Assembly: GCA_001247695.2 (NCBI GenBank)
Contig: LGRX02027184.1
Coordinates: forward strand, 18,263-82,262
Length of the DNA: 64,000 nucleotides
Direction: 5' to 3'
Source: Cymbomonas tetramitiformis
Taxonomy: Eukaryota; Chlorophyta; Pyramimonadophyceae; Pyramimonadales; Pyramimonadaceae
Made by a program: the position numbers and the translations under genes. Shown piece by piece: positions 1 to 10,262 of this stretch (position 1 is the stretch's first letter; the number at the start of each line of letters is the position of its first letter). The notes below the pieces were generated by a model, which was not told the DNA's origin, did not search any database, and saw only the letters and a program-made list of their open reading frames with translations.

Positions 1-1020
1 TAAAGAGTGATAAAATTGTACAAAGCAAGCTTGACACATTGTTGCGTCTGATGGTAGCGTTTGTCAGATTTTGGGAATACAAAATACAGGATGAAATTTT
101 GTGGGTCTCGTCGTTCAAGTTTTGCCACGACTCACCTGCAACTAACCACTGATCTTGCGCGGCCTTCGCGTGTTTCACTTGCGCAATCCCCTTCGGTTTC
201 TCGATATCAACCTGAACGAGATTGAGTCTGGGCTTGACTTGGGGTGCACGCATCTGTGTTCAGGTTGTGCGGCTGCTGGCGCTTGGAAACGATGAATTGT
301 TGGTATGGCGGTGGGTACGTCTGGGAAGGATGAGACCTTCTCCGTGGGCCTTTGGTGATAGAGTGGTGCATCGGACGTCCTTGATTCCCAACGTCGTCCA
401 TGATATTGTCCATGCTGTCATCTTGCTGAAGAGGCATCCGTAGAAGTAGGCTTCACCTGGGGGAAATAGTCGTCGTCTTTCGCGTCTCGTCCTCGATATC
501 GTCGAGGTTCTTCGTGTGAAGGCAACCGGTATGGCTGGTCAAATGAGGAGACAACGCCGGAATTTGCTCGTGTGAAAGTTGGCTCAAAAGCGGGTTGTTG
601 CCAATGCACTGTTCCGATAGGGGCCAGGGCACCAGGAGGTTCAACGTGTGCTTGCATTATACGACACTGTAAACGCAGTAGTTTGCCTTGTTCGAGACGG
701 ATCAGGGCAGCTTGCTTGTTTTTTGCGATATTTTCGGGAGAGCTGTGTTGGACACGTTAAAGAGGACAGTTGTTGACGGGGGCAATTAGCCGTTGGGCAG
801 GCTGAGAGTGCTGAAACCCGCTGATGCTGTTTCGTGATAAACTGGGCTCCTAGTTGAAAATAGGTAAGACATTCTGGAAACTCTTCCCTCTTCTCTACAT
901 TCTCACTGGGGATTCACTAGATTCACAAAACACAACATCGGACTTTCTTCAAAGAAGCTTGAATGGTGGAGCTCACCGTCTAATACCTACATATGAGCCA
1001 CTCACAAACGAGCAAGCTGA
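1..1020. other. Left edge: weak coding-like remnant on the minus strand, otherwise nothing recognised
   Basis: Reading the minus strand from about 657 to 140 gives three successive open stretches in different frames (about 657-418, 437-207, then about 207-143). The last ends at a donor-like GCAG|GTGAGT near 142. The text is polar and Pro/Gln/Ser-rich, like the disordered part of a Gag or other low-complexity protein, but no domain is recognisable and the frame changes suggest decay. I see no gene between 660 and 1020. Confidence 0.2.
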
Positions 1021-1262
1021 GCACGGGCAGGTGAGCCATCACGGAGCGCAGGCAGGCGTGCCATCACGAAGCACGGGCAGGCGTGCCATCACGGTGCACG
1101 GGCAGGTGTGACATCACGGAGCACGGGCAGGCGTGTCATCACGGTGCACGGGCAGGTGTGTCATCACGGAGCGCAGGCAGGCGTGTCATCACGGAGTACG
1201 GGCAGGTGTGCCATCACGGTGCACGGGCGCGTGAGCCATTACGGAGCACGGGCAGGTATGTC
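1021..1262. repeat. Minisatellite, about 25-bp unit
   Basis: About ten tandem copies of a 25-bp unit built on CATCACGGAGCACGGGCAGG, with unit-to-unit variation (GTGCC/GTGTC, GAGC/GTGC). It ends 60 bp before a good splice acceptor (TTTACTTTTCATAG at about 1311-1324), so it probably lies in an intron or leader of the gene starting at 1335. Open frames through it come from the repeat and are not treated as genes. Confidence 0.85.
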
Positions 1263-1334
1263 ATCTAACAACATTTACTTATAGCTCAGAACCTCTCATG
1301 CTGAATAGTGTTTACTTTTCATAGGTTTGACACC

Positions 1335-3435
1335 ATGACCTCGCTGTCCCTCGCCAGCGGCGACCATAGCGTGGACGATGCCATGTTCCTGCTGAACTTG
1401 TTGAGCTTGCTGCCTCAAAGGGCTGGACTTGGATTAACGGCCGACACCTGGGGAATCCTACCCTCGGATGACGAGGCGCTGACAGTGAAGGGCCTCCTCT
1501 CCAAGCATCAAAGTTCTTTCGGCCACGTGGAGCCGTTCGGGACGCTTGGCGCCAACGAATTGCGCGGCCTCTTCGAACACCTTTGCAGCGCAGCGCTGCT
1601 CTCCGTGCCTGCGTCCGCCAACGCCCCATGCAACGCCCAGCGTGGCGTCCACGCAACTCCTGTCGCCATGGGGCACTTCGCCCCTCTGGCCATGGCCGTC
1701 TGCCTCGTCGCGCAGTTCCGCGCGCCTCGGAGCGCCCCTCCGGCCGCCTCCCTCGAAGTCGCCGCCCCGGCGGTGGCGCGCGTCCTCGCCCACCGCCACC
1801 CGGCGGACTTCCCTACCCCCTACTCGCAGCCCCTGGTGGACTACATTCTTGCTGCGAGCAAGTGTGGCGCGATTCACCTCGACAGCAGAGGCTTGCACGG
1901 CGTCCCATCGCTCGAGAATCTCACCCTTACCCTCCCGCCCTTCCTGCCTACAAACTTGCAAGGCGGTGTTCATCAAGCCCAGGTGGTGCGCGTCAACCAC
2001 TTCCCCGGGAGGCAAATACATGCGGGAGCGACGCCCGGTCCCTCCGGCGCGGAACTCTCTTCTCAGCCGCCGCGGCTCTCGGCAATCCTGACGTACGTGG
2101 GGCTGCAGGTGCACGCCTGGGCACTGGGGTATCCGTACGGGGTGACCTGGGAGCAGGTGAAGTCCTTCATTAAGGACACCGTGAAGGAGTTGAGCTCCTA
2201 CATCACTTGGGCTCAGTTCAAAGCGGCCACGGGGGGGCTCCGCAAGTTCGTCTGCTTCTTTCTCGAGGGCGTCCTGCTGCTGCAGAAGGCGGGGCCCGGC
2301 GGAGTGTACCTCGCGCTGCCCTCCTTCCTCCAGCACGACCAACCCGGCACCGCGCGTTCGCAGCATAGCGGCCGCGCCGCGCACAACCCGGAGCAGGAAC
2401 AGGTGCGGTGACGGGCCTCGACTCTCGGCCTCCTCGTTTCTCACAGCGCACCGTGCTGCGTACGACGCTGACTCGCTCGACATGGGTTGAAGGCATATGC
2501 TTGCCTCGTAACTGCTCTCAGCAATCGCTGTCACCCCAAATCGTACACGCGACCGACTCTCGCGGAATGCATATTGAGGTGTACGACCAGGGAATACCCT
2601 TTGCAGCTGCGTATCTGAAAGCTGGGGAGCTATGGCTTTGCAGCAGCGCGCGGGGAGATCGTGTCTGGCAGGGTAACCATGTCTCGCAGCCAGCTTTCAA
2701 AGGGCCGCGTGCGAGGCGCTGCTTCCTGCCTATCACCGTATGCCGCCTTCCACCTGCATCTCGTCAACGCCCAGAGCTGCGTCGATTCGACTTCGGTCCC
2801 TATGACTCACTTTGGGCGAAGCGCCCTTTGTGGTTGGGTGATGTCGGGTGCAGCGTGACGTCGGCGCGGCCGCGATGACGGAGCAAGCAAGGCGGCGGGA
2901 ACTTGAGCTGGCCATGGCGGTGAGTCAGCTGCTAGAGCTGCACGGCGGTGTCATGGAGACCTCAGCATGCCTGGAGAAGCTCCGCACCAACCATCCCGAG
3001 AAGCACGCCCACCTGACTGCTCTGGGCGGGCTCGAGTGGTGGTGCCACCAAAGCGCCATGGGCATGGAGCTCTTCCCCGCCACGATGGGTTGTGACCCGG
3101 AAGGGTGCGGGAAGGAGGGGGAGCCCACCAGCCCGCGCTGGCTGCGACTACTGGGCGACGGGCCGGTGGCGGCGCGCCTACGTGAAAGGGCGTGGCGCAC
3201 ACAGCCCCACTGGCCCTCCGACCTGGTGATGTCCGGCCCCATCCCCCAGATCGCACAGTGCTTGCGCGAGCTTGTGCAGCGCAGCGATACCTCCACGCCT
3301 GTGCCCCTGCCGGACATCGCCTCGGAGCTCGCTTGGCGGCTTCCTGGGAGCCACGCGATCAAGGTCGACCCGCTTGCGCTCGCCGCCTACCTGGATCAGT
3401 TCCCGCAGGAATTCTTAGTGTCGACTTGTGGCGAG
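1335..3435 (+). CDS. Two-exon hypothetical protein with winged-helix-like repeats (exons 1335-2402 and 2854-3435)
   Basis: Exon 1 starts at the first ATG after a pyrimidine-rich acceptor (ends 1324) and can end at CAG|GTGCGG (2402). Exon 2 can start after GGTGCAG (2853). Both junctions are phase 0, so the frame joins cleanly across a 451-nt intron. A third donor, GCGAG|GTGAGC, ends exon 2 at 3435, again phase 0, so the gene continues beyond the minisatellite. The product is GC-rich in codon use and helical. Exon 2 has two similar blocks: one near 2912-3080, and one near 3240-3420 of the form LxELV, then PxPxxDIASELAWRLP, then LAAYLDQFPQEFLVS. That pattern is reminiscent of OST-HTH/LOTUS-type winged helices, but this is only a resemblance. 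No catalytic motif is visible. The exon at 11666-12028 carries the same kind of block and may belong to the same gene. Function unknown. Confidence 0.55.
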
Positions 3436-3462
3436 GTGAGCGCTCACCCATGCTCATCCCTT

Positions 3463-4020
3463 CCAATAAAAACGCACTTTGCTGGTGAGACGAGATATGC
3501 ACCTTGCTGGTGAGACGAGATGTGCTCTTTGCTGGTGAGACGAGATATGCTCTTTGCTGGTGAGACGAGATGTGCACCTTGCTGGTGAGACGAGATGTGC
3601 ACTTTGCTGGTGAGATGAGATGTGCACTTTGCTGGTGAGAGATGTGCACTTTGCTGGTGAGACGAGATGTGCACTTTGCTGGTGAGACGAGATGTGCACT
3701 TTGCTGGTGAGACGAGATGTGCACTTTGCTGGTGAGGCGAGATGTGCACGTTGCTGGTGAGACGAGATGTGCACGTTGCTGGTGAGACGAGATGTGCACT
3801 TTGCTGGTGAGACGAGATGTGCACCTTGCTGATGAGACGAGATGTGCACGTTGTTGGTGAGACGAGATGTGTACTTTGCTGGTGAGACGAGATGTGCACC
3901 TTGCGGTGAGACGAGATGTGCACTTTGCTGGTGAGACGAGATGTGCACGTTTGCTAGTGAGACGAGATGTGCACGTTGCTGGTGAGGCGAGATGACGTTG
4001 CTGGTGAGGCGAGATGGAGA
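3463..4020. repeat. Minisatellite array, 25-bp unit (left half)
   Basis: About 22 copies of a unit containing GCTGGTGAGACGAGATGTGC followed by A and CTT/GTT. It starts 27 bp after the donor at 3435 and runs into the foldback element at about 4030. The same array in the same orientation resumes at 6951, so the two halves look like one array split by an insertion. The 253-codon minus-strand frame here is only the repeat read as codons. Confidence 0.9.
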
Positions 4021-4029
4021 TGGGATAGT

Positions 4030-4762
4030 GGGACGGAGAGTCGGCCGGTGGGCCGGCCGGGCGGTCATGCGGCCGGGCGGCCGGGACACGGCCCACTGGC
4101 CGGCCGGCCCACCGGTCCAAGGTTGCGCAAAAATGAAAAAGGCGTTGAATTAGGGATCGCCATACTTAAGCTCACGCTTAAGGATGTAACGCGATAAAAT
4201 AAGTTTTCCCATACTGAACACATTACGCCGTGTCAATAACGTCATACCCTCGGTTTGAGCCCCCCCCCAAAAGGAATTCCTAGGATGGACCGATGGGATG
4301 GACCATAATATTACAGATACATAGAACACAATTCGCAGAACAAGGCCGTTCGTATACACGATCATAAACGAATTCGTTGCCATCAACGTCATAGTCAACG
4401 AGGTTGCGAAACCAACCGTTGCATGTGGAGGTCTCACCGGTGCTGGAGGTGGAGCTGTGGAGGTGGGTTGCTCGTGAGCGAACGCGGAAAATGAAACGCG
4501 AAAACGTGGTGGCCGCTTTTTTATGTATAATATTTCCTAGGACGGATCGAGCCTTAACTATAACTGAGGGTTGACAAGCGTATACGATTGTCACACGTGA
4601 GTCGGAGCCGACCTAGGGGGGCCAGCTTCACATTCGTATACGATTGTCACATGTGAGTCGGAGTCAGGCATATATCAACGAATCAAGAATAGATCTTAAG
4701 ATGTAATGTACAGAAACTCAATTCAATGAAAATTATTGAAAATTTTAGCGAATTTGAGCCCT
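4030..4762 (+). repeat. Left terminal inverted repeat of the foldback element
   Basis: It runs from the GGCCGG-rich outer end inward to the run ATTTTAGCGAATTTGA. Its inner part contains two degenerate copies of the GTATACGATTGTCAC half-palindrome that also builds the internal array. Confidence 0.75.
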
Positions 4763-5218
4763 CCCCCCCTTAAGAAATGCCCCAAAAAGCCCCATATCCC
4801 ATATATAAAGCATTTCTCCCAAAATGTTACCTCTCGGCCAAAGCCCAAACCCTCCCCCCTCACCTTCGGTGGAGACTAAAGCCTAAAGCCCCCCCAAACC
4901 ATTTACAGGCCAAAAAATTTCAAAGCCAATGTCCTATTACATCTTTACATTGCTATTTAAAAATAGAAAAATGATCCGTTACAGTAGTCTTCTTCGTACT
5001 CGCTTACTTGCTAGCTACTGCAAGGAAACTCCACTACAACTGCATCAATGTCGGAGTGAATGCGCATCAGCTCCTGGTAGAGGCGAATTGGCTTCTGAAC
5101 TGGTCTGACAAGTTTTGGCGTACCATCCTGCGAATCCTACGATATCTCCTGCGAAATAACAATTCAAACTTTGTCATTGTATTCCAAATCGGTGCCTCAG
5201 CATAGGCGATAGATCAAA

Positions 5219-5790
5219 GCTTGTGACTACGGCAGGCTCGGACTCAGCTATGACAATCGTATACGATTGTCAAAGCTTGCGACTACGGCAGGCTCGGACT
5301 CAGCTATGACAATCGTATTCGGACTGAGCTATGACAATACGGCTAGGCTCGTTGTCATAGTTGAGTCCGAGCCTGACTTAGTCGCAAGCTTTGCCAATCG
5401 TATACGATTGTCAAAGCTGAGTCCGAGCTTGCCGTATACGATTGTCAAAGCTGGCGACTACGGCAGGCTCGGAGTCACTTTTGACAATCGTATACGATTG
5501 TCAAAGCTTGCGACTACGGCAGGCTCGGACTCAACTTTTGACAATCGTATACGATTGTCAAAGCTGGCGAGTACGGCAGGCTTAGACTCGACTTTGACAA
5601 TCGTTAACGATTCTCAAAGTTGGCGACTACGGCAGGCTCGGAGTCACTTTTGACAATCATATACGATTGTCAAAGCTTGCGACTACGGCAGGCTCGGAGT
5701 CACTTTTGACAATCGTATACGATTGTCAAAGCTTGCGACTACGGCAGGCTCGGACTCACTTTTGACAATCGTATACGATTGTCAAAGCTG
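5219..5790. repeat. Array of palindromes, core GACAATCGTATACGATTGTC
   Basis: About ten copies of a 55-60 bp unit. Each has the perfect palindrome GACAATCGTATACGATTGTC followed by AAAGCTTGCGACTACGGCAGG and a GCTCGGACTCAC-like spacer. A rearranged, partly inverted patch lies near 5310-5400. The same palindrome forms a second array at 41805-42240 with a different spacer. Confidence 0.85.
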
Positions 5791-6204
5791 GCGACGTTCT
5801 TTTTTTGGTCTAATTCTTGACTCCGCAGAAATGCTAGTTTTGACAATCGGAAACGAATGTCAAAGTTGACTAAACTTCAATATACTATGTGCGGAATGCA
5901 TTCTACATGCATACATTCTTCGAAAAATTTAGCACCGTTTTGCCCCATTCATGTTTTATTTTGGGTTATTCATGGTTATTCATGCTTTTTCTTTCCAGGG
6001 GTTTAAGTCTTTCAGGGTCTGCTGGTTTTGGCTAATTTTGCTCTACGTTAGATTTCAGATTTCAGTTTTTGGAATGCTTGATTTCAGATTTTTTACATAT
6101 GTCATTTTACTCTACGTTAGATTTAGAACAAACACACTGTCCGGGAAAGACATGGTGCACCGACTCACACCTGCTGCGACGGACTCCCCCCCGCGGAACT
6201 AGAC

Positions 6205-6946
6205 GATGCCAAATTCATTCAAATTCGCTAAAATTTTCAATAATTTTCATTGAATTGAGTTTCTGTACATTACATCTCTAAGATCTATTCTTGATTCGTT
6301 GATCTATGCCTGACTCCGACTCACCTGTGACAATCGTATACGATTGTGAAGGCTTGGCCCTCGGTCCGGCACCCGACTCACTTGTGACAATCGTATATGA
6401 TTGTCAACCCTGACTCATAGCTAAGACTCGATCTGTCCTGGTAGAAAATAATGTACATAAAAAGTTGGCAATCACGATGTCGCGTTTCATTTTTTGCTTT
6501 CGCTCACGAGCAACCCACCTCCACAGCTCCACCTCCAGCACAGGTGAGACCTCCACCTACATCGGTTGTTTTCGCGACCTCATTGACTATGACGCCGATG
6601 GCAACGAATTCGTTGATAATTGTGTATACGAACGGCCTTGCTCTTCGAATTTTGTTATATGTTTCTGTAATATCATGGTCCAACCCATCGGTCCATTCTA
6701 GGGAATTCCTTTTTTTTTGGGGGTTAAACCGAGGGTATGCCGTTGACACGGCGTAATGTGTTAAGTATGGAAACCGTATTTTATCGTGTTACATCCTTAA
6801 GCGTGGGCTTAAGTATGGCGATCCCTAATTCAACGTCTTTTTCATTTTTGCGCAACCTTGGGCCGGTGGGCCGGCCAGGCGGCCGGCCGGCCAGTGGGCC
6901 GTGTCCCGGCCACCCCGGCCGGCCCTCCGGCCCATTAGCCATCCCC
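6205..6946 (-). repeat. Right terminal inverted repeat of the foldback element
   Basis: It is the inverted counterpart of 4030-4762. It keeps the same succession of landmarks: AAATTCGCTAAAATTTTCAA inner end, half-palindromes near 6328 and 6390, GAATTC near 6606, the CTTAAG pair near 6800-6815, and the GGCC-rich end near 6860-6940. Confidence 0.75.
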
Positions 6947-6950
6947 ACCG

Positions 6951-7210
6951 AGATGTGCACCTTTGCTGGTGAGACGAGATGTGCACGTTGCTGGTGAGAC
7001 GAGATGTGCACTTTGCTGATGAGACGAGATGTGCACCTTTGCCGGTGAGACGAGATGTGCACCTTGCGGTGAGGCGAGATGTGCACTTTGCGGTGAGACG
7101 AGATGTGCACCTTGCTGGTGAGATGACGTGTGCACTTTGCTGATGAGACGAGATGTGCACGTTTGCTAGTGAGACGAGATGTGCACCTTGCTGGTGAGAC
7201 GAGATGTGCA
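6951..7210. repeat. Minisatellite array, 25-bp unit (right half)
   Basis: About ten copies of the same unit and orientation as 3463-4020, continuing after the foldback element. Confidence 0.9.
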
Positions 7211-7439
7211 AGTCGCTAAGCATCGCCTAAGTGCTTAAGTGACCGCCCTCATATACCTTGGCATCAAGCGACGTTTGTATGGCCCAATAGATCTGATACA
7301 ACCCAGGAGTTTCCTGAAAACCTACCCTTGGAGTATGCATCTAGACTTGTCTTTTCAGGCTACGCCGCAAGCAAATGGAGTCTCTAGGGTGTGCGGAGAA
7401 GAGGCGAACACACAAAGCTTAGGCCGGAGTTAGCTTGCG

Positions 7440-8790
7440 GCCTATTCTGTGCACCTCGCAACCGGTCATCCGTCTCGGATGCAATGAAGTGACGCAAGGT
7501 CCTGCTCCCACATACCGGTAATTCCTTATGTAAGTCCTCAAAAGGTTCCTCAGCTCCCGCTTCAGGTGGAGGGTCTTGATCATCAGAAGCAGGTGTGTTG
7601 ACAAGTGGATCTTGTGGAGATTCGAAAACAAACAAAACAGCTCGAACGGTATCCCGAAAAAAAGGGTCCTTCGAGAAATCATCCTCCATGAAACTCATGG
7701 GCGTCACACTGAAGGCGCAAGAGCAAAATAAACGTTGGGGAAGCCCATTCTTCAGCCCACGCAAAGTGCAAGCCTCCACTTTCGCGTATCGTGGGCAAAT
7801 GATTCTTGCTCTTCACGAGCCTAACGATGCCAAGAAGCAACAATGGGCCCCTAAAAAGAATTCGTTTGCAAGCGAGGTGAAACTCCTCGAGGCCAATGGC
7901 GAAGTCAACGTTCTCGCCGACCCTCGTTTTTTTCAATCCTTGCAAGATCTCTTGGAGCCACGACGCTACAACAAATACCACGCGCGTCCATTCCAAGTGC
8001 TGGGCCCACAAGAGCTTGTCCCCACTCCCTTGTCGCAAGAGGAATTCAACCTTCTATTTTATGGGGGAATTTCCTCTTCGCAAGCTAGTGGTTTTTTTTC
8101 CGAGATGCGTGGAAGGAGCATGGACACACCTTTGGCATTGGTGTCTTCTGTTGTTGGCTTGGAGCCTGGCATCGTTCGCGTGGCTCATGAGTTGAGCACA
8201 CCGGGCATTTCTTTTTTGGTGCACTATCTCAAGAGCAAGGCTCAAGCGTGTGCGTGTGCTGGTGGGCGAGCATCCACAAGTCCGATCGCAACTTGGTTTG
8301 GCGTTGGGGTGATTCCCAACGTCACTTTCAAGTACAGGCTTCCATCACAGGATGTCCAACCACCGGACTTTGTCACCGCCAAACTCTTTGCGATGGTGTG
8401 CCAAGAGGTGGTTAGGCCGATCACGTTGCCCACTCCCTTTAGGGTTGATGCGGTTCAAGCACACATGCTCCCCGCTTGCCACCAACCCGCTTATGTCACT
8501 GTGCATTTTCCTTTCGAGGATTATTTCTCGAAGGACCTTTTTTTTCGGGATACCGTTCGAGCTGTTTTGTTTGTCTTCGAATCTCCACAAGATCCACTTG
8601 TCGACACACCTGCTTATGATGATCAAGACCCTCCACGTGAAGCGGGAGCTGAGGAACCTTTTGAGGACTTACATAAGGAATTACCGGTATGTGGGAGCAG
8701 GACCCTTGTTTATGCACCTCGCAGCCGGTCATCTGTCTTGGATGCAATAAAGTGACGCAAGGTCCTGCCAAATACATTAGTCTAGGGCAG
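7440..8790. mobile_element. Inverted-repeat unit carrying one ORF
   Basis: About 190 bp at 7503-7692 recurs inverted at 8512-8703 with roughly 90% identity. The arms flank 820 bp that holds most of one long ORF. Outside the arms, about 55 bp (7451-7505 and 8716-8769, starting GCACCTCGCA and ending GCAAGGTCCTGC) is repeated in direct, not inverted, orientation. The segment therefore appears flipped on one side between GCAGGACC and GGTCCTGC ends. No transposase is recognised, and the mobile-element label rests on structure alone. Confidence 0.45.
7688..8755 (+). CDS. Unknown 355-residue protein spanning an inverted-repeat unit
   Basis: The uninterrupted frame opens at ATG 7688, inside the left inverted-repeat arm, and closes at TGA 8753-8755 just past the right arm. 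The last roughly 80 residues are encoded by the right arm. The left arm encodes nearly the same peptide on the minus strand (landmarks RDTVRAVLFVFESPQDPL and EEPFEDLHKELPVCGSRTL), so that coding segment exists twice, head to head. The middle has a Cys/Ala cluster (QACACAGG near 8245) but no signal peptide, membrane segment or catalytic motif that I recognise. It may be a mobile-element protein or a duplicated host exon. Confidence 0.45.
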   Translation: MKLMGVTLKAQEQNKRWGSPFFSPRKVQASTFAYRGQMILALHEPNDAKKQQWAPKKNSFASEVKLLEANGEVNVLADPRFFQSLQDLLEPRRYNKYHARPFQVLGPQELVPTPLSQEEFNLLFYGGISSSQASGFFSEMRGRSMDTPLALVSSVVGLEPGIVRVAHELSTPGISFLVHYLKSKAQACACAGGRASTSPIATWFGVGVIPNVTFKYRLPSQDVQPPDFVTAKLFAMVCQEVVRPITLPTPFRVDAVQAHMLPACHQPAYVTVHFPFEDYFSKDLFFRDTVRAVLFVFESPQDPLVDTPAYDDQDPPREAGAEEPFEDLHKELPVCGSRTLVYAPRSRSSVLDAIK

Positions 8791-8839
8791 AGTTGGCTCC
8801 TCGCCCGCGTCTCCTTCTCCTATACCCCCAAACCCGCCA

Positions 8840-9110
8840 GTATTCAATGACATTGTTGGTGCTATTGTTGTTGATATTGTTGTTGATATTTTTGTTGTTA
8901 TTGTCGTTGTTGTTGTTGTTGTCGTTGTTGTTGTCGTTGTTGTTGTTGTTGTCGCTGTCACTGTTGTTGTTGTTGTCGTTGTCGTTGTCATTGTCACTGT
9001 CACTTTTGTTGTTGTTGTTGTTGTTGCTGTTGCTGTCGCGGTCGTTGTCGCTGTCACTGTCATTGTTGTTGTTGTTGGTGTCGCTGCTGTTGCCGTCGCT
9101 GTCAAGGCCG
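8840..9110. repeat. Trinucleotide microsatellite (TTG with TCG, CTG, TCA variants)
   Basis: About 270 bp of nearly uninterrupted pyrimidine-G-type triplets, mainly GTTGTTGTT with GTC/CTG/TCA interruptions. The long frames across it (poly-Leu on plus; poly-Asn/Asp/Ser or poly-Thr on minus) are by-products. Confidence 0.9.
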
Positions 9111-9997
9111 GCGCTGGAGCCGTCCAGCCTGGCACAGAAGGCGGAGCATTGTGTATTGGTTGTAGATCCGGGAGGGAACACCTTGTGCGGCGTCGTCTCC
9201 CGACTGGAGCTCCGTCTGGCCGATTGAGGCGCCCTGTGTCTGCCCTTTGCACGAGGATGCCACCAGGGTCATCCGAGCCGATGACTGCATCTTGCAGGTT
9301 GCCCAAAACCATTTGCCATCCGTTTTCTGCCGGCGCCACGGACCCCTGGTTATCACAATATAGTGTCACCGGCAGTTGCACCGGTTGTAAATATGATGAC
9401 AAGTGGACGACATCTCTACATCCGATGATGCGCGCGAAAGAGCAACCGCTTCATCCTGCAACTGAGCTCGGTGCCTCCGTCTTGTGCGACTCAGATGGAA
9501 ACACTGTTGCGTTGCCGATGAGTCTGACAAACAATCCTATCACCGACAATCTCATCACTTTGTCACGTTCATGACCAGCATCTATATAAGCAGCGAGTCT
9601 CAGAACTGCCCAATCAGGAGTCGGAGTGCGACACTGCAGTGGCAAGCGTTTATGCGACATCCCTTCGAGGAGCTGAAACACCCTAGCTCCAACATCCCTT
9701 CGAGGACACCCTTTTTAGCTGCTCCCGATACGCCACGTCATGGTATTGTGAAAACCTTGCCGGGTCGCACACCGCCGTCAAGATGCTCAGCCTGGCACAC
9801 CGCGCCAACTGCCCCAGCTCCATCGCGAACTTAGCATACGACTAACCGTGCCGCTGGTTGCGTGGGGTCCGCCGGGAACAACGATAGCCTCGGCTCCATA
9901 CGTATAAGACTCTCTGTTGTACTGATTGCCAAGCTTTCCTGAAAAGTGCTCACTGGCGTCCAAATTTGAAAAATCGGTGGCTTCACAACCGAGGAAT
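9111..9997. other. No gene recognised
   Basis: Mixed-composition sequence with only short frames and no repeat family or motif that I can name. Confidence 0.4.
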
Positions 9998-10262
9998 CCC
10001 AGGTCATGACGAGTCGAAGGATCCGAGGCCATCATGGGTCGAGGGACGACAGGCCATTACGAGTTGAGGGATCCCATGTCAGCACGCGTCGAGGGTTCCC
10101 AGGTCACCATGCGTCGAGGGATCCCAGGTCACTACGAGTTGAGAGATGACAGGTCATTACGAGTCGAGAGATGATAGGTCATCACGAGTCGAGGGACCCC
10201 AAGTCATCACGAGTCGAGGGATCCCAAGTCACGACGAGTCGACGGATTCCAGATTAGCACGA
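9998..10262. repeat. Minisatellite, 24-25 bp unit
   Basis: About eleven diverged copies of a unit containing AGGTCATCACGAGTCGAGGG followed by ATCCC. Copies vary between GAGTCGAGGGATCCC and GAGTTGAGAGATGAC. Confidence 0.8.

Larger units (their letters stand above)
4030..6946. mobile_element. Foldback-type DNA element with about 730-bp terminal inverted repeats
   Basis: The sequence from about 4030 to 4762 recurs in inverted orientation from about 6946 back to 6205, with scattered mismatches and small indels. Landmarks shared by the arms are a GGCC-rich outer end, CCATACTTAAG-type inverted motifs (about 4161 and 6814), GAATTC blocks, and an inner end matching TAATGTACAGAAACTCAATT. The interior is AT-rich apart from a palindrome array. 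No transposase is visible, so it is probably non-autonomous. It sits inside a 25-bp minisatellite. I could not fix a target-site duplication because the outer ends are low-complexity and the minisatellite edges are degraded. Confidence 0.75.

Noticed and set aside
1458..2534. 358-residue minus-strand ORF opposite the 1335-2402 exon
   Set aside because: It is a GC-rich shadow frame. The plus strand has phase-matched splice sites and the minus frame shows no start, splice or domain support.
3463..4020. Possible CRISPR-like array of regularly spaced repeats
   Set aside because: Units are contiguous with no unique spacers, there are no cas genes, and the genome is eukaryotic; it is a minisatellite.
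3359..4120. 253-residue minus-strand ORF (and two overlapping ones) with Ser/His-rich repeats
   Set aside because: It is the 25-bp minisatellite read in frame; three frames give similar repeats, so there is no evidence of selection on coding.
8782..9402. 206-residue ORF with long Thr runs and its poly-Asn and poly-Leu counterparts
   Set aside because: These are frames through a trinucleotide microsatellite.
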